Shown: in pieces, positions 8,070 through 15,428 of the stretch
How the letters are laid out: every line of letters begins with the position of its first letter
How positions within the stretch are numbered: the first letter of the stretch is position 1
NCBI GenBank assembly: GCA_038232935.1
Contig: JBBSMX010000075.1
Location: forward strand, 1 to 20,596
Length of the DNA stretch: 20,596 bases
Direction of reading: 5' to 3'
DNA from: JBBSMX01 sp038232935
GTDB lineage: Bacteria > Bacteroidota > Rhodothermia > Rhodothermales > JANQRZ01
Position numbers and translations under genes: made by a program
The notes under the pieces: model-generated
What the model saw: only the letters and a program-made list of their open reading frames with translations
Told to the model about the DNA's origin: nothing
The model's database searches: none

Positions 8070-9008
8070 ATGGGGAAGGTCATCGCGGTAGCGAACCAGA
8101 AAGGCGGGGTCGGGAAAACCACGACCGCCGTGAACCTCGCCTCGTCGCTCGCGGCCACCGAGCACCCCACGCTCCTGCTCGACATCGACCCGCAGGCCAA
8201 CGGCACGTCGGCCGTCGGCGTGGACCAGCGCAGCGTCGAGCTCTCCACCTACGAGGTGCTCACCGGCGACACGTCCCTCGAAGAGGCCGTCTGCTCGACC
8301 GAGATGCCGTTCCTCGACGTGGTCCCGAGCCACATCAACCTCGTCGGCGCGGAGATCGAGATGATCGACGTGATGGAGCGGGAGCGCGTGCTGAAGCGGG
8401 CCATCACCAACGCCCGCCGGAAGTACGACTTCGTTGTGATCGACTGCCCCCCGTCGCTCGGCCTCCTCACGCTCAACGCGCTCACCGCCGCCGACTCCGT
8501 CATGATCCCCGTGCAGTGCGAGTACTTCGCGCTCGAAGGGCTCGGCCAGCTGCTCAACACGGTCAAGATCGTCCGGCAGCACCTCAACCCGGGCCTCGAA
8601 ATCGAGGGTGTGCTGTTGACGATGTACGACTCCCGACTGCGGCTCTCGAAGCAGGTCGCCGCCGAGGTGCGGCGCTACTTCGGCGACAAGGTGTTCAAGA
8701 CGGTGATCCAGCGGAACGTGCGGCTCAGCGAGGCCCCTAGCTTCGGCAAGCCGGTGTTGCTCTACGAGGCCACGTCCATCGGCGCGCGCAACTACATCGG
8801 CCTCGCCAAAGAGGTGATCGCCGCGAACAAGGTCTATTTGCAGAAAGAGAAGGACGGCGACCGGCGCGGCGGCCCCGTCGCGGCGGGCCTCCGGGCGGGG
8901 AATGGCTCCTCCGCCCTCCGCTCCCCCTCCGCACCGCTGCCCGAACGCGTGCCCCCTTCCAGCGAGGACCTGGACTCCGTCCTCCACTCCGACACTCCCT
9001 CGCGGTAA
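8070..9008 (+). CDS. parA: Chromosome-partitioning ATPase ParA/Soj
   Basis: This ParA-family deviant Walker ATPase forms nucleotide-dependent dimers on the nucleoid and drives segregation of ParB-bound origins. The start ATG 8070 is chosen because MGKVIAVANQKGGVGKTTT puts the deviant Walker A (KGGVGKTTT) at residues 11-19, as in all Soj proteins; the frame is open further upstream but that part is low-complexity. Walker A' DIDPQANGT is at 38-46 and the Walker B region is VVIDCPPSLG. The C-terminal NVRLSEAPSFGKP block is typical. At 312 aa it is about 50 residues longer than usual Soj. The extra is a Gly/Ser/Pro-rich tail after LQKEKDGDRRGG. It is followed after 64 nt by parB in the same direction. 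Confidence 0.96.
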   Translation: MGKVIAVANQKGGVGKTTTAVNLASSLAATEHPTLLLDIDPQANGTSAVGVDQRSVELSTYEVLTGDTSLEEAVCSTEMPFLDVVPSHINLVGAEIEMIDVMERERVLKRAITNARRKYDFVVIDCPPSLGLLTLNALTAADSVMIPVQCEYFALEGLGQLLNTVKIVRQHLNPGLEIEGVLLTMYDSRLRLSKQVAAEVRRYFGDKVFKTVIQRNVRLSEAPSFGKPVLLYEATSIGARNYIGLAKEVIAANKVYLQKEKDGDRRGGPVAAGLRAGNGSSALRSPSAPLPERVPPSSEDLDSVLHSDTPSR

Positions 9009-9072
9009 CGCGCGCGGTAACACCGGCGGCCCCGCCGCCTCTCTGCCCCACCAGCTCACATTCCAGATCCTC

Positions 9073-10038
9073 ATGGCGACGAAGAAAGCAGCTCTCGGCA
9101 AGGGCCTCAGCGCGCTGCTCCCCTCCCCCTCCGAGCGGGGCGACGAGAAGCGCGAAGGCGGCGTCACCGGCCCCAAGCTCTACAACTTCGAGGACCGCGT
9201 TCGCCTCCTCGGCCGCGTCGCCGAGCTCGACGTGGACGCGATCCGGCCGAACCCGTACCAGCCGCGCGAGACCTTCAACGAGGAGGCCCTCGAACAGCTC
9301 GCCGCCTCCATCCGCCAGCTCGGTATCATCCAGCCGATCACGGTCCGCTCCCTCGGCGACAGCCGGTTCGAGATCATCTCGGGCGAGCGCCGCCTCCGCG
9401 CGGCCAAGCGCGCCGGGCTGAGCCGCGTCCCGGCCTATGTCCGCGAGGCCGATACCGAGGCCATGCTGGAGATGGCGATCGTCGAGAACATCCAGCGCGA
9501 GAACCTCAACCCCGTCGAGGTGGCGATGGGCTACTACCGGCTCATCGACGAGTGCGGGCTGACCCAGGAGGAGGTCGCCCAAAAAGTCAGCAAGAACCGC
9601 TCGACGGTGGCGAACACGCTCCGCCTCCTCCGCCTCCCGCCGCCCGTCCTCGCCTCGCTCCGCGACGGCACGCTGACGTCCGGCCACGCCCGCATGCTCG
9701 TTTCAATCGAGGACGACGACGCGCAGCTCCAGCTCTACCACCAGATCGTCGACAACGAGCTCTCGGTGCGGCAGGTGGAGCAGCTCATCCGCGAGTACCG
9801 GACCCGGCTCGAAGCCGAGGACACGCCGGCGCAGGGCGCCGTGGAAGGGGCCACCGAGGCCGTGACCACGCCCGACCGCGACGCCCTGCAGATCCGGCAG
9901 TTCACAGGGGCCCTCCGCGACCGGCTCAGCACGCAGGTCGCCATCCGCCACAAAGAGAGCGGCTCCGGCAAGATCGAGATCGCCTACTACTCGCAGGACG
10001 ACCTCGAGCGGGTCCTCGACCTGCTGCTGGACAAGTAG
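9073..10038 (+). CDS. parB: Chromosome-partitioning protein ParB/Spo0J
   Basis: This is a CTPase DNA-binding clamp that loads at parS sites and stimulates ParA. The start at 9073 gives the N-terminus MATKKAALGKGLSALLPS, matching the conserved ParA-activating peptide of the family. The ParB/Srx nuclease-fold domain follows, with IRPNPYQPRETF and ISGERRLRAAKRAGL (the CTP-binding GERRxRA motif at about residues 103-109). The helix-turn-helix is GLTQEEVAQKVSKNRSTVAN, and the dimerisation domain is at the C-terminus. At 321 aa it is of normal length. No consensus parS palindrome is visible in the window. It partners with parA and runs directly into the next gene. Confidence 0.96.
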   Translation: MATKKAALGKGLSALLPSPSERGDEKREGGVTGPKLYNFEDRVRLLGRVAELDVDAIRPNPYQPRETFNEEALEQLAASIRQLGIIQPITVRSLGDSRFEIISGERRLRAAKRAGLSRVPAYVREADTEAMLEMAIVENIQRENLNPVEVAMGYYRLIDECGLTQEEVAQKVSKNRSTVANTLRLLRLPPPVLASLRDGTLTSGHARMLVSIEDDDAQLQLYHQIVDNELSVRQVEQLIREYRTRLEAEDTPAQGAVEGATEAVTTPDRDALQIRQFTGALRDRLSTQVAIRHKESGSGKIEIAYYSQDDLERVLDLLLDK

Positions 10039-10039
10039 G

Positions 10040-10648
10040 ATGCGGCGCGCGGCGCTGCTGTTGGTGGTGGCCGGGGCGCTGTGCCGGCCGATTGCCGCGC
10101 AGCCGGATACGGAACCGGACACGGTTGCGTCCGTGCTCGTGGATACGACGGCCGTAGCGACACGCCTCCCGCCGCTGCCTCTGGCCCCGAAGACCGCCCT
10201 CCGGCGCAGCCTGATCGTCCCCGGCTGGGGGCAGGTGAGCAACCACGACTACCTCAAGGCGACCGTCGCCGTCGCCGCCGTCGGCGGGCTCGTCACGCTC
10301 GCCGTCGTCAACAACAACCGGACGGTGCGCTACCGCCACGCCGCTATCTACGCGGACTGCAACGGCGGCACGACACTGCCGGCCGGCGCGTGTGACGGCT
10401 TCGAGCAGTTCGAGGATGAGTGGATTGCATCGGGTATGTTGCCTGCCTCGGTAAACCGAGCGCTCCGCGACGCCAGCCGCCGCAACCGCGATTTCTCGAT
10501 CCTGCTCTCCAGCCTCGCCTACGCCCTCCAGGCTCTCGATGCCTACGTCAGCGCCCAACTCGCCGACTTCGACGTGAGCGAAGACCTGTCGATCCACCTC
10601 GCCCCCACGCCGACGGGTGTGACGGCGGCGCTGCGGTGGAAGCTCTGA
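10040..10648 (+). CDS. DUF5683-type membrane/envelope protein behind parAB
   Basis: This 202-aa protein has an N-terminal signal peptide (MRRAALLLVVAGALCRPIAA, cleavage probably before QPDT). It then has the DUF5683 core: ALRRSLIVPGWGQVSNHDYLK, a hydrophobic segment (VAVAAVGGLVTLAVV), and a C-terminal RNRDFSILLSSLAYALQALD, DAYVSAQLADFDVS block. Genes of this family commonly sit directly behind parA-parB in Bacteroidota-type genomes; the function is unknown. The ATG starts one base after the parB stop, so translational coupling is likely. Its stop lies only 4 nt from the stop of the convergent sorting-domain gene. Confidence 0.85.
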   Translation: MRRAALLLVVAGALCRPIAAQPDTEPDTVASVLVDTTAVATRLPPLPLAPKTALRRSLIVPGWGQVSNHDYLKATVAVAAVGGLVTLAVVNNNRTVRYRHAAIYADCNGGTTLPAGACDGFEQFEDEWIASGMLPASVNRALRDASRRNRDFSILLSSLAYALQALDAYVSAQLADFDVSEDLSIHLAPTPTGVTAALRWKL

Positions 10649-10652
10649 CGAG

Positions 10653-12227
10653 CTACCGCACGAGCGTGACGCGGCGGCTGAGCCGGACCCCGTCGCCCTC
10701 GACGCGGACGAGGTAGAGCCCGCTCGGCAGCCCCGCCGCGTCGAACGCGAACCGGTGCGCGCCCGCCGAGAGGTCCCCGGCGTACAGCGTCGCTACCTGT
10801 CGCCCGAGCACGTCGTAGACCACGACCCGTGTTTCCGAGGCCGCGTCGAGCGTGAGTGCCACCGTCGCCAACCCCACCGATGGGTTCGGGTACACCTCCA
10901 GCGACGACACCTCTGGCTCCGCTCCCTCCTCTTCGCTCACCGTCCCCGGCGTTACCTCTAGCGTCAGTGGGATCTCCACTGCTTCGCCCGTCGCCGCTGT
11001 GAACGCTTGAAGCACCGCCGTGTAATCGCCCACCGCCCGCGCGCCCGGCCGAAACGTCAATTCTATCGTGCGGCTCTCGCCCGGTGGCAGCGTCCCGTCC
11101 CACGCCTCCACCACCAGCCACGATGGCGGCAGCGGGTGTGGGCGCACCGCCACCAAACCTGAATTATCGAAATCGCCCCACGGGAAGAAGAGCACGCCGT
11201 TGGGGTCCAACCGGCTCCGTACGGGCTCGCCGCCCATTCCCCCATCTTCTGTCCCCGCCAGTGGCAAATTCAGGGGGGTCACGAGCGGCTCGGCTGGCGC
11301 GGGAGCCGGGTCCTCACCGAAACCGCCTGCCGTGACGATACGGCGGACTCTAGGGAGGCCCGGGATATTTGTCCCCACCTCGAAGCGGATACCCACGGCA
11401 TCCTCATTTGTGGAGTGGGCGTCGAGACCGAAACCGAGAGAGATATCTGGGTAGACTTCGAGCGTGACGGGGTACCCTGCAGCGACGAGCCCGAGGGTAT
11501 CCACGGCCCAGATGGTCTCGCTTCGGATATCGGTGTAATAGAACCGGCCTCGGGCGGCGTCGTAGGCGAGCCCGACCGGGAGGGCGCGCCCGTCTGGGGG
11601 CACGTCAGGCGCCCCGATAGGAAGCTCGACCCGACGCCCCGTTGGGGTGCCGTCGAGTTCACCCTCCAGGAGCAGCGCGCGATAAACCGCACTCCCCCCC
11701 GACTCGATGTTAAGCCACCACAGCGTTTCAGTGTCAGGGTTGTACGTCAACCCTGTCGTGGCGGGGAACGGCTCGAGTTCGGCCACCATGGGGTGCTCGA
11801 ACATCCGGACGTAGCCAAGCGCAGCGTCGAGTTCGTAGGTGAGGTCCGTGTGGGACTCTGCGGCGAAGAGGCGTCCGTCGGGCGTCATGGTCAGCCCGTA
11901 GGGACTAGCGCAACAGCCGGGCAACCCCGAGCGGTCGATGGAGAGGAGCACCTCGCCGTAGGCCCCGCACGCGCTCCCGAGCGCACTGTCGCTCAAGCGA
12001 GCCAAGCCTTCGGCGCGTTGCAGCGGGCGGTCGAAGTTGAGGCAGAAGGCGAGCGCTTTGCTGCCGGTGTTCGTCAGTGTCACTGTTCGCGTCGCTGTCT
12101 CGCCCTGTGGTACAGCCGCGCTTAACGCACTCGGCTCCACGGCGAGTTGGGCGTAGGCCGCGCTACAGCCGAGCGCGCAGCCCAGCAGCGTGCCCAGTGC
12201 GAGTCGTCGTGCGATGGATGCGAGCAT
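10653..12227 (-). CDS. Secreted beta-propeller-like protein with a type IX secretion sorting domain
   Basis: This 524-aa precursor starts at ATG 12227, giving the signal peptide MLASIARRLALGTLLGCALG and a likely cleavage at AYA-Q. The first 100 residues look like an immunoglobulin-like domain (TRTVTLTNTGSKAL). Residues of about 110-330 carry blade-like repeats (SPYGLTMTPDGRLFAAES, TTGLTYNPDTETLWWLN, LAYDAARGRFYYTDI), as in NHL/SMP-30 propellers. A second Ig-like domain follows (LPPGESRTIELTFRPGAR). The last 80 residues are a classic T9SS type A sorting domain: SLEVYPNPSVG, YDVLGRQVATLY, GLPSGLYLVRV. It should be exported by Sec and then anchored or released by the Por system. The ligand or substrate is unknown. 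Confidence 0.88.
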   Translation of the reverse strand: MLASIARRLALGTLLGCALGCSAAYAQLAVEPSALSAAVPQGETATRTVTLTNTGSKALAFCLNFDRPLQRAEGLARLSDSALGSACGAYGEVLLSIDRSGLPGCCASPYGLTMTPDGRLFAAESHTDLTYELDAALGYVRMFEHPMVAELEPFPATTGLTYNPDTETLWWLNIESGGSAVYRALLLEGELDGTPTGRRVELPIGAPDVPPDGRALPVGLAYDAARGRFYYTDIRSETIWAVDTLGLVAAGYPVTLEVYPDISLGFGLDAHSTNEDAVGIRFEVGTNIPGLPRVRRIVTAGGFGEDPAPAPAEPLVTPLNLPLAGTEDGGMGGEPVRSRLDPNGVLFFPWGDFDNSGLVAVRPHPLPPSWLVVEAWDGTLPPGESRTIELTFRPGARAVGDYTAVLQAFTAATGEAVEIPLTLEVTPGTVSEEEGAEPEVSSLEVYPNPSVGLATVALTLDAASETRVVVYDVLGRQVATLYAGDLSAGAHRFAFDAAGLPSGLYLVRVEGDGVRLSRRVTLVR

Positions 12228-12350
12228 GTGGACGATAGGGTGAGACTTGGCAACGTGGCGACGCCTGTACAGCAGCGTGTGGGCCTTCGCTGGTTCAAGG
12301 TACGTTTCGCGCGGCAGCCTCACGGGGACAGCGGGAGCCAACGGGACGGA

Positions 12351-13505
12351 ATGCGCGTAGGTCCGGCGCCCCTCTCTCCTCCTCACGTCTCCTCACTCGC
12401 TGTGGCCTGCATCCTCTACGCGCTCAACGGACAGGGGCGCGGCCATACGTCCCGCGCGCTCGGCGTCGCCCACACCCTCCGCCAGCGTGGGCACGAGGTC
12501 CTCTTCTGCTGCGGCGACGACGCGGCCGTGCGCCTCCGCCGGCAGGGCGAGTTCGTGCTCGACGTGCCGGCGCCCACGGAGACCGTCCGGGGCAACCGCG
12601 TCCAGTTGCTCGTGACGGCGTGGCAGAACGCGCCGCTCGCCGTCCGCACGCCCGAGATCGTCGAGGCCCTCGCCGAGCACATCGCGGAGTTGAACCCCGA
12701 CCTCGTCGTGGCGGACTTCGAGCCGTTTGCCCCGCGTGCAGCCCGACGGCTCGGGATTCCGGTCGTCGCGCTCAACCACCAGCAGATCCTCACCGAGACG
12801 CAGTGCCACGTGCCGCTTCGCTACGCCGCGAGCGCCGCGCTCACCCGGCTCGGCATCGGCGTGATGGCCCCGCGCAGCCTGTTCGAGCGGATCATCGTCC
12901 CCTCGTTCTTCTTCCCGCCGCGCCGGGCGGGCAGCCAGGCCGCGCTCGTGCCCCCGATTCTTCGACCGGACATCCTCGCGGCCGAGCCGAGCCGGGGGCG
13001 GCACGTGCTGGTCTACGTCAACCACCCGGTCGGGGTCGGCCGACTGCTCGACGTGCTGCGGCGGGTGGACGCACCGTTCGTCGTCTACAACGTCCCCGCA
13101 CCCGGGCAGCCCGAGACGTATCCGAACCTCACGTTCCGCTCGCCCTCACGGCACGGGTTCATCGACGATCTCGCGACGTGCCGGGCCGTCGTCTGCACGG
13201 CCGGCTTCACGCTCCTCTCCGAGGCGCTCCACCTCGGCAAGCCCGTGCTCGCCGTCCCGAACCGGGGGTTCTTCGAACAGGCCGTCAACGCGCTCTACTT
13301 GCGCGACGCCGGGTGGGGGCAGGCCGTGCTCGGCCGCCTCACCGCCTCGACCGTCGCGCACTTCCTCCGCGAGCCGCCGCAGGTCACCCCCGGCGGGCCG
13401 ATTGGGAACGTGCTCGCTGCGGATCACATTGAAGCAGCCTGCCCACGCCGCACCTTCGCCCTCGCCTCGTACGCGCGCCTCCGGCGGCTCCGCCCGACAG
13501 GTTAA
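12351..13505 (+). CDS. Glycosyltransferase, GT-B fold (MurG/UGT-like)
   Basis: This protein of about 384 aa belongs to the group with the N-terminal motif ILYALNGQGRGHTSRALG, the Gly-rich loop of GT-B enzymes. The second Rossmann half carries GFIDDLATCRAVVCTAGFTL, SEALHLGKPVLAVPNRGFFE and EQAVNALYL, resembling the donor nucleotide-sugar site of MurG-like enzymes. It would transfer a sugar to a lipid or cell-envelope acceptor at the inner face of the membrane. I chose ATG 12351; a GTG at 12402 would start at VACILYALNG, exactly at the domain edge, and is a good alternative. It is divergent from the sorting-domain gene, sharing a 123-nt promoter region. The nearby sphingolipid operon makes a glycolipid acceptor an attractive but unproven idea. 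Confidence 0.82.
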   Translation: MRVGPAPLSPPHVSSLAVACILYALNGQGRGHTSRALGVAHTLRQRGHEVLFCCGDDAAVRLRRQGEFVLDVPAPTETVRGNRVQLLVTAWQNAPLAVRTPEIVEALAEHIAELNPDLVVADFEPFAPRAARRLGIPVVALNHQQILTETQCHVPLRYAASAALTRLGIGVMAPRSLFERIIVPSFFFPPRRAGSQAALVPPILRPDILAAEPSRGRHVLVYVNHPVGVGRLLDVLRRVDAPFVVYNVPAPGQPETYPNLTFRSPSRHGFIDDLATCRAVVCTAGFTLLSEALHLGKPVLAVPNRGFFEQAVNALYLRDAGWGQAVLGRLTASTVAHFLREPPQVTPGGPIGNVLAADHIEAACPRRTFALASYARLRRLRPTG

Positions 13506-13521
13506 CCGTGTTCACTATAAT
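13494..13521 (+). promoter_or_regulatory. Candidate promoter for the sphingolipid operon
   Basis: TATAAT at 13516-13521 is a perfect -10 hexamer in a GC-rich context. CCGACA at 13494-13499 matches four of six -35 bases, with a 16-nt spacer. The predicted start would be about 75 nt upstream of the ATG at 13604. It overlaps the last codons of the glycosyltransferase gene. Confidence 0.5.
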
Positions 13522-13539
13522 TTGCCGGGAGCTTCCTGC

Positions 13540-13571
13540 GCCGCACCGTAGCTTCGCATAGATCGTGCGGC
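13540..13571 (+). promoter_or_regulatory. Possible 5' leader hairpin of the sphingolipid operon
   Basis: GCCGCAC at 13540-13546 pairs perfectly with GTGCGGC at 13565-13571 around an 18-nt loop. It lies between the promoter candidate and the start codon at 13604. A role is not evident; it may be chance in GC-rich DNA. Confidence 0.3.
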
Positions 13572-13603
13572 CGGAAGACTTGTTAGCGACCTAGAGAGCC
13601 CCT

Positions 13604-14926
13604 ATGACGTTGCCTGATTTCACGGGAGGACCCCGACAGCCGGAGGGGGGCGTGGACAAGCCCGCCGACCGAGCGGCCGAGCGGGCCGGGCGGTCGCTCT
13701 TCGACAAGACGCGGCGGTTTCTCGCCCCGGATAACGACTACGCCCAGGTCAAAGCCGCCGATCTCTACCCCTACTTCCGACCCATTGAGGTCGCCGAGGG
13801 GACGCGGGCCGTCATCCGGGGGCACGAAGTCATCATGGCCGGGTCGAACAACTACCTCGGCCTAACGAACCATCCGCGCGTCGTCGAAGCTGCGCAGAAG
13901 GCCATCGCCGACTACGGGACGGGGTGCACCGGCAGCCGCTTCCTCAACGGTACGCTCGACATCCACATCGAGCTCGAACACCGCCTCGCCGAGTTCATGG
14001 GGAAGGAGGGCTGCGTCCTCTTCTCGACGGGCTACATGACGAACCAGGGCGTCATCCAGAGCCTCGCCGGCAAGGGCGACCTCATCTTCTCGGACAAGGA
14101 CAACCACGCCTGCATCGTCGCCGGCACGCAGACGAGCCTCGCCGAGACCGTCCGCTACCGCCACGACAACATGCGGCACCTCCGGCGCCTGCTGGAGAAG
14201 TACGACGAGGAGCGCCCCGACGCCGGCAAGCTCATCGTCACGGACGGCGTGTTCTCGATGAGCGGCACGCTCGCCAAGGTCCCCGAGCTGATCGAGCTCG
14301 CCGACGAGTTCGGCGCGGCCCTCATGCTCGACGACGCCCACGCGATCGGCGTCGTCGGGGACAACGGGCGCGGCTCGGCGTCGGCGTTCGGGCTGATGGA
14401 CGAGGTAGACCTCATCACGGGCACGTTCTCGAAGAGCTTCGCGAGCCTCGGCGGCTTCGTCGTCGGCTCGGAGTCCGTCACCGAGTTCATCCGGCACGCG
14501 GCGAGCACCCACATCTTCAGCGCCTCGATGCCCCCGGCCAACGTCGCGACGGTCCTGGCCTGCCTCGACATCCTGATCGAGGAGCCGGAGCGGCTCGCCC
14601 GCCTCGACGAGATCTCGAACTACATGCGCGAGGGCTTCAAGAGCCTCGGCTTCAACGTGTGGGCGAGCCAGACCCCGATCATCCCCGTCGTCGTCGGCGA
14701 CATGATGACGTGCTTCCAGTTCTGGCACGACCTCGTGGAGGAAGGCGTCTTCGTCAACGCCGTCGTCCCGCCCGGCGTCCCCAAGGGGCAGGCGCTCATG
14801 CGGACGAGCTACATGGCGACGCACACGGACGAGGAACTGGACTTCATCCTCGACGCCTTCAAGCGCGTCGGCCTCCGCTACGGCGTCATCGGCACGAACG
14901 GCCGCAACGGACACCACGACGATTGA
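13604..14926 (+). CDS. spt: Serine palmitoyltransferase-like alpha-oxoamine synthase
   Basis: This 440-aa PLP enzyme belongs to the alpha-oxoamine synthase family. The Schiff-base Lys is K277 in GTFSKSFASLGG. The cofactor-binding DDAHAIG is at 243-249, the stacking His is in DKDNHAC (H168), and the substrate region is YGTGCTGSRFLNGTLDIH at 104-121. The N-terminal stretch LYPYFRPIE followed by MAGSNNYLGLTNHPRV is the form seen in Bacteroidota serine palmitoyltransferases, rather than BioF or Kbl. These condense L-serine with palmitoyl-CoA to 3-ketosphinganine, the first step of sphingolipid synthesis. Related 2-amino-3-ketobutyrate ligase or 8-amino-7-oxononanoate synthase activity cannot be fully excluded. 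The stop codon lies inside the first unit of the downstream repeat array. Confidence 0.88.
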   Translation: MTLPDFTGGPRQPEGGVDKPADRAAERAGRSLFDKTRRFLAPDNDYAQVKAADLYPYFRPIEVAEGTRAVIRGHEVIMAGSNNYLGLTNHPRVVEAAQKAIADYGTGCTGSRFLNGTLDIHIELEHRLAEFMGKEGCVLFSTGYMTNQGVIQSLAGKGDLIFSDKDNHACIVAGTQTSLAETVRYRHDNMRHLRRLLEKYDEERPDAGKLIVTDGVFSMSGTLAKVPELIELADEFGAALMLDDAHAIGVVGDNGRGSASAFGLMDEVDLITGTFSKSFASLGGFVVGSESVTEFIRHAASTHIFSASMPPANVATVLACLDILIEEPERLARLDEISNYMREGFKSLGFNVWASQTPIIPVVVGDMMTCFQFWHDLVEEGVFVNAVVPPGVPKGQALMRTSYMATHTDEELDFILDAFKRVGLRYGVIGTNGRNGHHDD

Positions 14927-14960
14927 GTGATTCGCCGATTGGGTGATTGAGTGATTTGTC
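14921..14960 (+). repeat. Left 8-nt repeat array of the four-helix-bundle cassette
   Basis: Five consecutive octamers share GATT at an exact 8-nt period: GATTGAGT (14921), GATTCGCC (14929), GATTGGGT (14937), GATTGAGT (14945) and GATTTGTC (14953). The first contains the TGA stop of the preceding gene. The stretch 14936-14949 (CGATTGGGTGATTG) is repeated perfectly in inverted orientation at 15413-15426. Confidence 0.88.
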
Positions 14961-15000
14961 TGCTCCCGAGCGGTCGCGTGTAGCTCAAACTGGAGCTCCG

Positions 15001-15369
15001 ATGAGCGAGTACGAACGGCAGACCGAGGAACTGAGGCAGCGGACCAAGACGTTTTCGGTGCGCGTCGTTCGTCTGTTTCGTACCCTTCCAAAGACAGACG
15101 ATGCGCGGGTGATGGGGAAGCGACTGCTGAGGTCAGCCACATCGGTGGCAGCCAACTACCGCGCTGTCTGCCGGGCACGCACGCGCGCCACATTTGTTGC
15201 CAAGCTCGACATCGTCGTGGAAGAGGCCGGCGAATCGGCCTTCTGGCTCGAACTGCCCATCGAGACAGAAACGATCGCCGCTGCTCGACTAAACGATCTG
15301 TTGCAGGAGGCTACCGAACTCACGAAGATATTCTCTGCTGCCCGCCGCTCAGCTCGTCGTTCACCCTGA
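15001..15369 (+). CDS. Four-helix-bundle protein (23S rRNA intervening-sequence/S23 family)
   Basis: This 122-aa, largely helical protein has the signature of the family at about residues 39-85: RLLRSATSVAANYRAVCRAR, then FVAKLDIVVEEAGESAFWLE. Members form pentameric four-helix bundles. They are known as ORFs inside 23S rRNA intervening sequences and also as solitary genes; their function is unknown, and nucleic-acid binding has been suggested. ATG 15001 is chosen because GGAG lies about 7 nt upstream. A TTG at 14947 in the same frame would start inside the repeat array and add a non-conserved stretch. The basic C-terminus (AARRSARRSP) is notable. It interrupts an operon and is flanked by inverted octamer arrays. 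Confidence 0.9.
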   Translation: MSEYERQTEELRQRTKTFSVRVVRLFRTLPKTDDARVMGKRLLRSATSVAANYRAVCRARTRATFVAKLDIVVEEAGESAFWLELPIETETIAAARLNDLLQEATELTKIFSAARRSARRSP

Positions 15370-15372
15370 TCC

Positions 15373-15428
15373 GAATCGCTCCATCAGTGAATCCCCCAAT
15401 CAGCGAATCCCCCAATCACCCAATCGCT
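15373..15428 (-). repeat. Right 8-nt repeat array, overlapping the start of the next gene
   Basis: Seven consecutive octamers keep an exact period of 8: GAATCGCT (15373), CCATCAGT, GAATCCCC, CAATCAGC, GAATCCCC, CAATCACC and CAATCGCT (15421). On the minus strand they read as GATT-type units, so the array is inverted relative to the left one. The GTG at 15387-15389 and codons 2-14 of the downstream gene are made of this repeat. Confidence 0.88.

Larger units (their letters stand above)
14921..15428 (+). mobile_element. Putative array-bounded four-helix-bundle (S23-like) insertion cassette
   Basis: A cassette of about 508 bp consists of a left GATT-type octamer array, one small gene (15001-15369) and a right AATC-type octamer array in inverted orientation. 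A perfect 14-bp inverted repeat (14936-14949 / 15413-15426) links the ends. A longer one, 14925-14955 against 15383-15413, matches at 25 of 31 positions. The boundaries coincide with the stop of the upstream gene and the start of the downstream one. The cargo belongs to the family best known from intervening sequences in 23S rRNA. There is no transposase, so mobility would depend on another factor. The structure is seen directly; the mobile-element reading is inference. Confidence 0.6.

Noticed and set aside
12228..12350. Specific promoters in the divergent gap between the sorting-domain and glycosyltransferase genes
   Set aside because: Promoters must exist there, but I find no convincing -35/-10 pair on either strand.
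14947..15000. Upstream TTG start for the four-helix-bundle gene
   Set aside because: It would begin inside the repeat array and add a non-conserved stretch. ATG 15001 has a GGAG at suitable distance and starts at the family N-terminus.
13862..15193. A 443-aa open frame antisense to the serine palmitoyltransferase-like gene
   Set aside because: It is a shadow frame, low-complexity and without motifs. The plus strand holds a complete PLP enzyme.
14921..15428. CRISPR array
   Set aside because: The octamer units are contiguous with no unique spacers of 30-40 nt, the two arrays are in opposite orientation, and no cas gene is present.
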